Virus record (IMG/VR): IMGVR_UViG_3300006805_000199
Span: 1-20,990 of that record
Direction: 5' to 3' (one strand)
Source: a virus
DNA length: 20,990 nt
A program made the position numbers and the translations under genes. The notes beneath the pieces are model-generated. The model was not told where the DNA came from and did no database searches. It was given only the letters and a program-made list of their open reading frames with translations. Of this stretch, positions 13,252 through 20,202 are shown piece after piece (within the stretch, counting starts at the first letter, position 1; each line of letters starts with the position of its first letter).

Positions 13252-15467
13252 GCGTATGCAGTTCGGTTTTGAATCAATCCGCATGGTTGAGGGATATGAT
13301 CGCCTCAGTCATAGCCCAGACCTACAAGGACTGGGAACTGATTCTTGTCGATGACGGGTCTACCGAGGACATTCTGGGCATTGTCGATGAATTCAAAGAC
13401 CCAAGGATACAGCTCACACGTTTTCCTGAGAATCTTGGCATTCCCCACGGCATAAACTGGGCCTTTCAGCACTGTTCGGGGGAGTACGTACAGCCTTTGG
13501 CGGCGGATGAAATAATCACCCCGACCAAGCTTGAAGATCAGGTCAAGTATCTCGATGAGAACAAGACCATAGACTGCATCTGGGGACTGCCTCAGTTCTG
13601 CGGTTCCATAGAACTCAGAGAGACCGGGTTGAGACCTTCCTGGGAGCAGTACCTCATGAAGGCTCATAACAGGAGCAGGGAGTCGTGGTTGAAGACCTTG
13701 CTTTTGCTAGAGAACGTCCCGCTGGGGTCGTGTTCCGCGCTGTGGAGAAGGTCGGTCTTTGATTCCATCAGGTATTTCGATCCGACTCTAACTTCGTTTG
13801 TCGATCACGAATGGTTCTGCCGTTTCTTCGAGAAACATGAAGGCAGAGTCTTACCCTATAGATGGGCTCTTTGCCGTCCCAATCCCAACTCCGTACAGTC
13901 CAAGTCACCGGAGAAGAATATAGAGGAATTGAAGTACGTAAGAGAAAAACACAAGCTCATCCTGCCTCCTGTAACTGGGAAGGTCACGGTTGGAATTCCC
14001 TGCTTCAACATGGCGAATTATGTTCCTGATGCTGTGAACAGTATTTTGAAGCAGACCCACCAAGACTTCGAGGTCATAGTCCTAGACGATGCCTCTACAG
14101 ACAATATTGCAGAGGTCATGGCAGGATTCAATGACGAGAGAATCAAGTTCATGGCCTTTGATGAGAATCGGGGGCAGATGGAAGCTCAGAACCAGATGCT
14201 GGCCAGGGCCGAAGGGGAGTTCTTCGTTCCTCTGTCCGCCGATGATGTATTAGCCCCTACTCATCTTGAGAGGTGTCTAGCGGAATTCTCAAAAGACCCG
14301 TTCCTAGAGTTTGTCTCTACCCAGACGGATTTTATAGACGAGAAGGGCGAGCCGTTCAAGGACGTTAAACACCCGTTCTTCCAGATAGAGAAAGCGGTCA
14401 ATCATACTCAGGATCAATGGAAGCAGAGGCTTTATTACGGGAACGTCTATTTCGGCGTGGGGATGTACCGCACCTACGCCGCCAGGGAAGTCGGGGGGTG
14501 GGACAAGAAGCACGGGGTTATCTCAGATTACGAAATCTACCTCAGGCTTTTACAGAGAGAGAACATTCACGTAATAGAGGAAGCCTTGACGCATACCCGG
14601 ATTACCGGGAAGAATCAAAGTCTGATAAGCAAGGAAGAATCTCTTAAGCTTAAGCAGAGGTACTACGATGCCAAGTCTCCATACTACCCGCCTAGAATTA
14701 AGGTCGTCATTGCGACACCGTTCTATGAATTGAAGGGTTTCAGCCCGTATATTTCAAGCATGGTCCTGACGACTAAGATGCTTCATCAGATGGGAATCGA
14801 GTTCGAATTCTGGGAGCTGTCTGGAGATTCCTACGTACATCGTGCGAGGAATACTCTATGCGCCAAGTTCCTTGAAGATCCTGCGGCTACAGATTTGTTC
14901 TTCATAGACTCAGACATGCAGTGGAACCCCGAAGCCCTTATAAACATGGTTCTCCTACAGGAAGAAGTGGTCGGCGCTTCGTATCCGATCAAGAACAACT
15001 ATGCAGGCTGGACGAGCATTCCTTATTTTGAAGTAGGAGAGGACAAGAAGGGTCATCCGTTCGGTAGGGTTTTGCCGGACGGTACGGCTCTTTTAAAAGC
15101 CCACGTAGTAGCAGGAGGGTTTTTGAGAATCAAGAGAAAGGCTCTTGAGAAATTCAAAGACTACTATCCCGATCTTTGGTACAACGAGCCCTCGGCTGAT
15201 CCTTCAGCTCCCGAAAGGAAGTACCACGCCTACTTTATGAGTCAGATAGAAGACCATCTTCTTTACGGAGAGGACATGTGGTTCTCCAAGAAAATGCGCG
15301 AGATGAACGCCGAGATGTGCATCTACCCCAACGTCAACATGGGCCACTTCGGTGTCAAGGGCTGGTCGGGTAACTATCATACTTTCTTGTCAGGAGCTAA
15401 AGACGAATTGAGGGAAGACCCTAGCTTCATACAGAATATCAGCGGAAAGTCGGGAAAGGCTACCTAA
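13239..15467 (+). CDS. Triple-domain glycosyltransferase (two GT2 units plus a third GT-A-like unit)
   Basis: ATG 13239 has AGAAGG about 7 bases upstream. The 742-aa product holds three nucleotide-sugar transferase-like domains. Domain 1 (about 3-235) is GT2: VSVCSSVLNQSAWL, LILVDDGSTED, an AADE acidic motif at 88-91 and VDHEW at 188-192. Domain 2 (about 248-480) is also GT2: VTVGIPCFNMANYV, VIVLDDASTDN, SADD at 333-336 and ISDYEIYLRL. Domain 3 (about 486-720) differs: IKVVIATPFYEL, an RARNTL segment, FIDSDMQW with a DSD metal motif at 557-559, and YGEDMWF at 677-682. Such proteins transfer sugars to lipids, glycans or proteins. No membrane segment is seen. Lying inside the morphogenesis operon, it may decorate the virion; acting on host surface glycans is the alternative. 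Confidence 0.88.
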   Translation: MPRVSVCSSVLNQSAWLRDMIASVIAQTYKDWELILVDDGSTEDILGIVDEFKDPRIQLTRFPENLGIPHGINWAFQHCSGEYVQPLAADEIITPTKLEDQVKYLDENKTIDCIWGLPQFCGSIELRETGLRPSWEQYLMKAHNRSRESWLKTLLLLENVPLGSCSALWRRSVFDSIRYFDPTLTSFVDHEWFCRFFEKHEGRVLPYRWALCRPNPNSVQSKSPEKNIEELKYVREKHKLILPPVTGKVTVGIPCFNMANYVPDAVNSILKQTHQDFEVIVLDDASTDNIAEVMAGFNDERIKFMAFDENRGQMEAQNQMLARAEGEFFVPLSADDVLAPTHLERCLAEFSKDPFLEFVSTQTDFIDEKGEPFKDVKHPFFQIEKAVNHTQDQWKQRLYYGNVYFGVGMYRTYAAREVGGWDKKHGVISDYEIYLRLLQRENIHVIEEALTHTRITGKNQSLISKEESLKLKQRYYDAKSPYYPPRIKVVIATPFYELKGFSPYISSMVLTTKMLHQMGIEFEFWELSGDSYVHRARNTLCAKFLEDPAATDLFFIDSDMQWNPEALINMVLLQEEVVGASYPIKNNYAGWTSIPYFEVGEDKKGHPFGRVLPDGTALLKAHVVAGGFLRIKRKALEKFKDYYPDLWYNEPSADPSAPERKYHAYFMSQIEDHLLYGEDMWFSKKMREMNAEMCIYPNVNMGHFGVKGWSGNYHTFLSGAKDELREDPSFIQNISGKSGKAT

Positions 15468-16198
15468 TGGCGGTTACTGCAAACGATCTGATTACCAGGG
15501 CCATGAAGTCCCTTCAGTCCTTGGGAGGGGGGGAAGTCCCCTCTGCTGCTGAGGCGAACGATGGTCTTGTCGCTTTGAATGCGATGCTCGACAGTTGGTC
15601 TAACGAAGGTCTCAATGCCTACGAAGTTCAGGAACAGAGTTTTACTCTGGTTGTGGGGACTTCTTCGTACACCATAGGTTCTGGGGGGGTTATAAACGTA
15701 ACCCGACCTATGGATATAGTTCAGGCTTATGTTCAGGACTCGGGGTCTAATAATTTCCTGATGAACATAGTTCCTAGAGACATTTGGAACAACATAGGAA
15801 ATAGGGGCTCGACGATCACCAGTCAGATTCCTGATACTCTTTTCTACGATCCGCAATTTCCTCTGGGGGTCATTAACATCTTTCCGACTCCCTTACTCGG
15901 GTATACGGTCTTTTTTGATAGTCTTCTCCAGCAGGTAACTTTTGCAACTCTGACCACGGCTCTATCCATGCCTCCGGGTTACGAAAGGGCGATGGTCTAC
16001 AACCTGGCGGTGGAGATTTCTAGCATGTTTGGCATACCCATACCTCTAGTAGCTCCTGGGGCGAAGAACGTAGGGCAGTTAGCCTCCGAGTCTTTGGGGA
16101 ACATCAAGAGAACCAACATACGGGAAAACATCGCCAATTACGACCCTTCTATTGTTTCCAGATCGTACTACAGCTACAACATTTACCGGGATGTATGA
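15467..16198 (+). CDS. P22 gp4-like tail accessory / DNA-stabilisation protein
   Basis: ATG 15467 overlaps the glycosyltransferase stop (TAATG), with AAAGG upstream. The N-terminus matches the gp4 family: TANDLITRAMKSLQSLG, EANDGLVALNAMLDSWSNEG, followed by QSFTLVVGTSSYTIGSGG and a DTLFYDPQFPLGVINIFPTP segment and a C-terminal helix with MPPGYERAMVYNLAVEI. P22 gp4 forms the first ring under the portal and stabilises packaged DNA; it has 166 aa, so this 243-aa version is longer at the C-terminus, as in many relatives. The ordered pair with the gp10-like gene downstream supports the call. Confidence 0.87.
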   Translation: MAVTANDLITRAMKSLQSLGGGEVPSAAEANDGLVALNAMLDSWSNEGLNAYEVQEQSFTLVVGTSSYTIGSGGVINVTRPMDIVQAYVQDSGSNNFLMNIVPRDIWNNIGNRGSTITSQIPDTLFYDPQFPLGVINIFPTPLLGYTVFFDSLLQQVTFATLTTALSMPPGYERAMVYNLAVEISSMFGIPIPLVAPGAKNVGQLASESLGNIKRTNIRENIANYDPSIVSRSYYSYNIYRDV

Positions 16199-17634
16199 GG
16201 GTTCAATTGTACGGAATAGGCATCAAAGGAAAGTCTCCCTCGATAGACGCACAGAGGAGGATCAACTGTTATCTTGAGCCTCAACAGGCAGGAGAGGACA
16301 AGGTCAGAATGGCTTTGATAGGAACCCCAGGTCTGACGGCTTTTTCTACCTCTATAGGTGGGAACCCTTCTAGAGGGATGTGGGCTGTCAACACCTTAGC
16401 CACCCCTCTTTTATTCACGGTACATGGGAATACTCTGTACTCGGTCAACAACGCTTCAATCGTGTCGAACATAGGGACGATTCTTACCAGTTCCGGTGAT
16501 GTATCGATGGTTGATGACGGTACTTTTCTAGTCTTGGTCGATGGAACGAACGGCTGGGTGTACAACATGATTACCCCGGCTGGGCTAAATAAAATCACAG
16601 ACGGAAACTTTACGGCCACTCCAAAGACAGTGACATGGCAGGACAACTACTTCATCGTTACTGCTAATACCGGGAGACAATTCCAGCTTTCTCAAATCTC
16701 CCCATCAGTAGATCCTACGGTCTGGCCTGCGGTGCAGATCAACTTCACAGGTTCAGGTCCAAGCCAAATACAGGCGGGGTTGGCCGATCACTCGATACTG
16801 GAGCTTTTTACCGCCGAAACCACAGAATTCTGGCAAGATGCCGGGAATCCGGATTTCCCCTATGCAAGCCTTCCTGGGACGGCCCAGGAGTATGGTTTGA
16901 CCTCGGCGTGGTCCTTGTGCAAGTACGACAACTCTCTCGCGGGGCTTTTCAAGAACAAGATGGGTGAGTCGAATATATCAAAGACCTCCGGTTTCAATCT
17001 TCATAAGCTATCCACTCCGGAGTTGGATTTTACTTTGAACGGATACTCGAATGTTGCCGATGCCGAAGGGTTCGGTTACATGCTGGGAGGTCATCCGATG
17101 TTGCAAATGGGATTCCCTTCTGCCGGTAATACTTGGGAGTTCGACGGACTATCGAAAGCCTGGGGGGAGAGACAAGCTACAGACGGCACAAGATACTGGG
17201 CGCACAAGTTTGCCAATTTCCAGAACAAAAGGCTCGTTTCAGATTACAGGAACGGGAACATATACAAGATAGACAATACGGTTTTTACCGACAACGGATC
17301 GAGTATCCCAATGGAGGTATGGTCCAAACATATTTGGAATGACGACAAATACCTGACCATCCCCCAGTTACAGGTAGATGTGGAGTCCGGGGTTGGATTA
17401 ACTTCCGGTCAGGGTGTCAATCCTCAATTGATGCTTGAGGTCTCCAAGGACGGAGGACAGACCTTTACCGCTGTTTCGTGGTCTTCTATGGGTGCCATAG
17501 GTCAATATACCCAAAGGGTCATCTGGAGACGACTGGGAAGGGCGAGAGATTGGATATTGAAGCTTCGCATAACCGATCCGGTAAAAAGGGTCTTGACTGG
17601 TGCGAGCGCGGAGATTATAGGAGGTACGTTCTAG
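16195..17634 (+). CDS. P22 gp10-like packaged-DNA stabilisation protein
   Basis: ATG 16195 overlaps the previous stop (ATGA). The 479-aa product, close to P22 gp10 (472 aa), begins with YGIGIKGKSPSIDAQRRINC and YLEP, and continues with LIGTPGLTAF and SRGMWAV, signatures of the phage stabilisation protein family. The body is beta-propeller-like, with repeated short strands ending in V-D-G or N-G turns, an EFWQDAG segment and a late RVIWRRLGRARDWILKLRI strand typical of the family's C-terminus. It plugs the neck below gp4 and prevents DNA leakage. Confidence 0.9.
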   Translation: MRVQLYGIGIKGKSPSIDAQRRINCYLEPQQAGEDKVRMALIGTPGLTAFSTSIGGNPSRGMWAVNTLATPLLFTVHGNTLYSVNNASIVSNIGTILTSSGDVSMVDDGTFLVLVDGTNGWVYNMITPAGLNKITDGNFTATPKTVTWQDNYFIVTANTGRQFQLSQISPSVDPTVWPAVQINFTGSGPSQIQAGLADHSILELFTAETTEFWQDAGNPDFPYASLPGTAQEYGLTSAWSLCKYDNSLAGLFKNKMGESNISKTSGFNLHKLSTPELDFTLNGYSNVADAEGFGYMLGGHPMLQMGFPSAGNTWEFDGLSKAWGERQATDGTRYWAHKFANFQNKRLVSDYRNGNIYKIDNTVFTDNGSSIPMEVWSKHIWNDDKYLTIPQLQVDVESGVGLTSGQGVNPQLMLEVSKDGGQTFTAVSWSSMGAIGQYTQRVIWRRLGRARDWILKLRITDPVKRVLTGASAEIIGGTF

Positions 17635-17916
17635 ATGGCCGGTCCCAACCTTCAGCCTCCTTCTCCTCTTACACCTATAATCACTGAGGATGGAACGGTG
17701 ACGATGGGTTATGCAACTTTATTCCATACGCTACAGAGCATTGCTTTTTACTCTACGCGGAGCGGCCCGACTTCAACCAGACCCACCTCCACGAGTGAGG
17801 CACGATGGATCGGTATGCCTTATTTCGACACCTCTTTGAGTACCAGGGGGATGCCTATATTCCTGGCGGTAGCTTCTACTAACGTCTGGGTCGATGCTGC
17901 GGGGGCGGTCAGATGA
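17635..17916 (+). CDS. 93-aa tail-associated protein, unknown function
   Basis: ATG 17635 directly follows the gp10-like stop, with GGAGG at 17620-17624. The product starts with a Pro-rich segment, then TVTMGYATLFHTLQSIAFYS, GPTSTRPTS, RWIGMPYFDTSLS and a closing NVWVDAAGAVR. I recall this order (a helix, 'SGPTSxRPT', 'W-I-G-x-x-Y-F-D-T', 'VWVxAAGxx') in small proteins near phage tail-fibre genes, where the last part looks like a beta-hairpin closing unit. The function is not known to me. Confidence 0.7.
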   Translation: MAGPNLQPPSPLTPIITEDGTVTMGYATLFHTLQSIAFYSTRSGPTSTRPTSTSEARWIGMPYFDTSLSTRGMPIFLAVASTNVWVDAAGAVR

Positions 17917-18158
17917 GCTTTCAAATGGGCATACCCGTAGGAGACTTCATGGTCACACGGCTTTTACTACAGGCCGGAGAGGCTCTACCCATACCCAAAA
18001 ACGAGGAGGTCTATCCCCTGATAGTCGGTTTGGGAAAGGTGAAGGTCGGAAATCAGATGGCTGTTCAGGGAATGACCTTACCTATAGATAAAGACTGCGA
18101 GGTCGAGGCTATGGAAAATTCTGTTTTATACACGGTGGAATATGTTGCTCAATCCTAA
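17913..18158 (+). CDS. 81-aa possible cupin-like protein
   Basis: ATG 17913 overlaps the previous stop (ATGA). The product is nearly all short beta strands separated by G/N turns (MVTRLLLQAGEALPIP, YPLIVGLGKVKVGN, CEVEAMENSVLYTVEYV). This rhythm resembles a single double-stranded beta-helix (cupin) but without the usual metal-binding histidines. The next gene encodes a clear cupin and overlaps it by 17 bases, so the two may form a heteromer. The cupin idea is low confidence. Confidence 0.55.
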   Translation: MSFQMGIPVGDFMVTRLLLQAGEALPIPKNEEVYPLIVGLGKVKVGNQMAVQGMTLPIDKDCEVEAMENSVLYTVEYVAQS

Positions 18159-18498
18159 CGGGGTTCCAATTTCAAAGGTTCAATTCAACCCCCCGCAAAC
18201 GGTGGAGTTCAAGGGCGGGATTTATTTCCGCACCTTGATTTTGAATGGCGGGGATATCGGAGGACAGCACGTTCATCAATTCGACCATGCGACGATGATA
18301 GTTACAGGAAGCGCTAGGCTTTGGATCGGATCTGAAATCGAGGGAGACTACAAAGCCGGAGATATAGCAGAGGTCAAGGCCGGAAAGATTCACGTCTTTG
18401 AGGCTTTGGAGGACAATACAAGGCTGACTTGTATCTGGCCTGAATCCATAGGTGAGAAACTCGATGAAGAATTTCCAGCTACTCGCTCGGGGGGTTGA
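18142..18498 (+). CDS. Cupin-domain protein
   Basis: ATG 18142 has GGTGGA about 3-8 bases upstream. The 118-aa product shows both cupin motifs. Motif 1 is GQHVHQFDHATMIVTGSARL, with His43, His45 and His49 as likely metal ligands; the usual Glu is replaced by His/Asp. Motif 2 is AGDIAEVKAGKIHVFEAL, with His84. Single-domain cupins bind a metal and act on small molecules or sugars, or serve as binding proteins. It sits directly before a 2-oxoglutarate oxygenase-like gene, which it overlaps by 35 bases, suggesting linked function. In a phage tail region it could also be structural. Confidence 0.75.
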   Translation: MLLNPNGVPISKVQFNPPQTVEFKGGIYFRTLILNGGDIGGQHVHQFDHATMIVTGSARLWIGSEIEGDYKAGDIAEVKAGKIHVFEALEDNTRLTCIWPESIGEKLDEEFPATRSGG

Positions 18499-19057
18499 TG
18501 TGACCCCGCTCCTCCTGGAGCTGAACCGTCAGCCTCATTTATGGGACAGAAATAAAGCAAGGCTCTACGAAACCTCTCCCCACCGGGAGACGCACGATAT
18601 ATGGATAAGATACAACGATGAAACCGAATTCAAAAAGAACGGAGACTATTCCAGGTTCAATGATGCCCATGAGTCTGTGTGGTATCCGGCTTTTTACGCT
18701 CTACCCTCTCTGAGGAGGCTCATATTTCCTCTGATGTCTAGTGTTGAAGGAGAAAGGCTCGGAGGGGTTTTGATCTACAATCTCCCCAGAGGAAAGCAAA
18801 TCTATCCTCATATTGATACGGGTTGGCATGTGGAGTATTTTGAGAAGTTCAATATCTGTCTTCAGTCTGAAAAGACAAAGTTCTGTTATGCAGACGAGGA
18901 AATGGTAGCCAAGCCCGGAGACGTTCACAGATTCAGAAACGACATAGAGCACTGGGTAGTTAACGAAGGGAACGAGGATCACCTCATGCTGACGGTATGT
19001 ATTCACGTCCATGATTACGAGAAGAGGTACGTATGCCATTCGCAATTGCAGCAGTAG
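18464..19057 (+). CDS. Aspartyl/asparaginyl beta-hydroxylase-like 2-oxoglutarate/Fe(II) oxygenase
   Basis: ATG 18464 is preferred because AGGTGAG ends about 8 bases upstream; GTG 18452 is also in frame and gives 201 aa. In the 197-aa product the HxD pair is His116/Asp118 (IYPHIDTGWH), and the distal histidine is probably His163 in DIEHWVVN, giving the iron-binding facial triad of the family. A strand PRGKQIYPHID, an FNICLQ strand and a KPGDVHRF loop match this hydroxylase group as I recall it. Relatives hydroxylate Asp/Asn in proteins; phage-encoded copies near tail genes are known, but their substrates are not established here. It overlaps the preceding cupin by 35 bases and the ejection protein by 25. 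Confidence 0.82.
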   Translation: MKNFQLLARGVDVTPLLLELNRQPHLWDRNKARLYETSPHRETHDIWIRYNDETEFKKNGDYSRFNDAHESVWYPAFYALPSLRRLIFPLMSSVEGERLGGVLIYNLPRGKQIYPHIDTGWHVEYFEKFNICLQSEKTKFCYADEEMVAKPGDVHRFRNDIEHWVVNEGNEDHLMLTVCIHVHDYEKRYVCHSQLQQ

Positions 19058-19728
19058 GCGGCGCACTTATCGGAGGATATGCGTCGAACCGCGCAGCTAA
19101 TACACAGGCGGGGGCCTCCGACAGAGCTGCGGAACTCCAAGTCGATATGTTTCAGCAGACCCAGAGAAACCTCGCGCCTTACATGCAATCAGGCCAACAA
19201 GCTCTGGAGCAACTCAACCAAGGAATAGCTCCCGGAGGGAGGTTTCAACACGAATTTAACCTTCAGGACTTTCAGGCTTCTCCGGCTTACAACTTCAATT
19301 TACAACAAGGACAACAGGCGATTGACAAGGCGGCGAATGCCAGAGGGAACTTCTACGCCCCCCAGACGTTGCAGGACATCAGCAGGTTTTCTCAAGGTCT
19401 AGCCTCTAACGAATTCCAGAATGCTTTCTCGAACTACAACACTACGCAGGGGAATATCTGGAACAGGCTACAGACCCTTGCAGGAAGCGGTCAGAATGCA
19501 GCGGTGAATCTGGGTACTAATGCAACCGCTGTAGGGGGTCAAGTAGGATCTAATATCATCGGAGCTGGAAATGCGCGTGCTGCTGGTCAAATGGGCGTAG
19601 GAAATGCTATAGGTGGGGCGTTCAATCAATATGGGAATGCCGCCATGTACAACCAAATGCTTCGTCAGCAACAGCAAGGTACGGGGGATGTGAACTATAT
19701 TGAACAGGATCAACAGTATGCCTATTGA
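19033..19728 (+). CDS. Ejection / internal virion protein (gp7-like)
   Basis: ATG 19033 has AGAAGAGG upstream. The 231-aa product begins with a Gly/Ala-rich hydrophobic stretch (IAAVGGALIGGYASNRAA), then Gln/Asn/Ala-rich helices (MFQQTQRNLAPYMQSGQQAL), a YNFNLQQGQQAIDKAANARG segment and a Gly/Ala-rich tail ending QQQQGTGD...QQYAY. This low-complexity design and its place after the neck genes match P22-like DNA-transfer proteins, which leave the capsid with the genome and span the host envelope. Its last codons (TATGCCTATTGA) contain ATG 19718 in another frame, the likely original start of the next ejection gene. Confidence 0.78.
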   Translation: MPFAIAAVGGALIGGYASNRAANTQAGASDRAAELQVDMFQQTQRNLAPYMQSGQQALEQLNQGIAPGGRFQHEFNLQDFQASPAYNFNLQQGQQAIDKAANARGNFYAPQTLQDISRFSQGLASNEFQNAFSNYNTTQGNIWNRLQTLAGSGQNAAVNLGTNATAVGGQVGSNIIGAGNARAAGQMGVGNAIGGAFNQYGNAAMYNQMLRQQQQGTGDVNYIEQDQQYAY

Positions 19729-19843
19729 TGCTATTTCCCGAAACGGGCTTTTGTTCCCCTTCGTGAGATTTCATAAATTGACAAAAGAGGGGTGTCCAGC
19801 GTTTGTGGAATTGACCATCCATAATGAAGACGTGCCCAAATAG
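19718..19843 (+). pseudogene. Stranded start region of the downstream ejection gene
   Basis: ATG 19718 has AGGA 8 bases upstream (19706-19709) and encodes MPIDAIS before running into the inserted reverse-strand gene and stopping at TAG 19841-19843 (41 aa). The intact downstream gene begins MPIDSAIP at 20203. The stranded copy therefore looks like the ancestral ribosome binding site and start, cut off by the insertion. The remainder of this frame is just shadow of the HNH gene. Confidence 0.5.
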
Positions 19844-20186
19844 TAGAAAGGGACAAACCTTTTTCTCTTCCCCATTGGGCAAGAGTCAAGGTCTTTCCAT
19901 CGTGGGTCAATGTTCTATTGTCGGAACGATTAGACATTTGTGTTTTCTTGTCAGCCCAGCGCACATTCCCTTTTTCATAGTGGCCGTTATTGTTGATGCG
20001 ATCCAAACTTTTATTAGGAAGGCAATATCCCAAGTATTCAAAAAATTCTTCAAAATTCTTGAATTTCACTTGAATACCACGGCCTCCATAATAGCGAAAT
20101 GCTTTGTTCTTAGGATTTCTGCATCTCGCACGCATATTGCTCCAAGAGGCGTATTCTCTTGAGTGTTTCATACCGTGAGTCCTCAT
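19731..20186 (-). CDS. Putative HNH-type homing endonuclease
   Basis: This is the only complete reverse-strand gene within the late operon. The 151-aa product starts HGMKHSREYASWSNMRARCR (from residue 4), then YYGGRGI, FEEFFEYLG and a core LDRINNNGHYEKGNVRWADK followed by QMSNRS. I recall this as a phage family of HNH/AP2-type free-standing nucleases. The C-terminal part (GKTLTLAQWGREKGLSLSTI, then RLHYGW) resembles the modular helix-turn-helix repeats of homing endonucleases. The gene is AT-rich: a hand count over 19981-20100 gives 42 G+C of 120 (35%), against 53% in a sample of a structural gene (17401-17460). Opposite strand, distinct composition and lack of a clear ribosome binding site indicate a recently acquired selfish gene. 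Confidence 0.75.
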   Translation of the reverse strand: MRTHGMKHSREYASWSNMRARCRNPKNKAFRYYGGRGIQVKFKNFEEFFEYLGYCLPNKSLDRINNNGHYEKGNVRWADKKTQMSNRSDNRTLTHDGKTLTLAQWGREKGLSLSTIWARLHYGWSIPQTLDTPLLSIYEISRRGTKARFGK

Positions 20187-20202
20187 TTCGATAGCTTAGC
20201 AT
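19731..20202 (-). mobile_element. Inserted homing-endonuclease cassette
   Basis: The segment between TATGCCTATTGAT on the left (19717-19729) and TATGCCAATAGAT on the right (20202-20214) holds just the nuclease gene plus 16 bases. The flanks are the same sequence with two mismatches, and each keeps one neighbouring gene intact: the left completes the upstream stop, the right supplies the downstream start. Boundaries are approximate. Confidence 0.5.

Noticed and set aside
19737-19752. CCCG-AAA-CGGG hairpin followed by CTTTTG after the first ejection gene
   Set aside because: Only 4 bp with a 3-base loop and a short interrupted T-run; it lies in the coding sequence of the HNH gene and is too weak to call a terminator.
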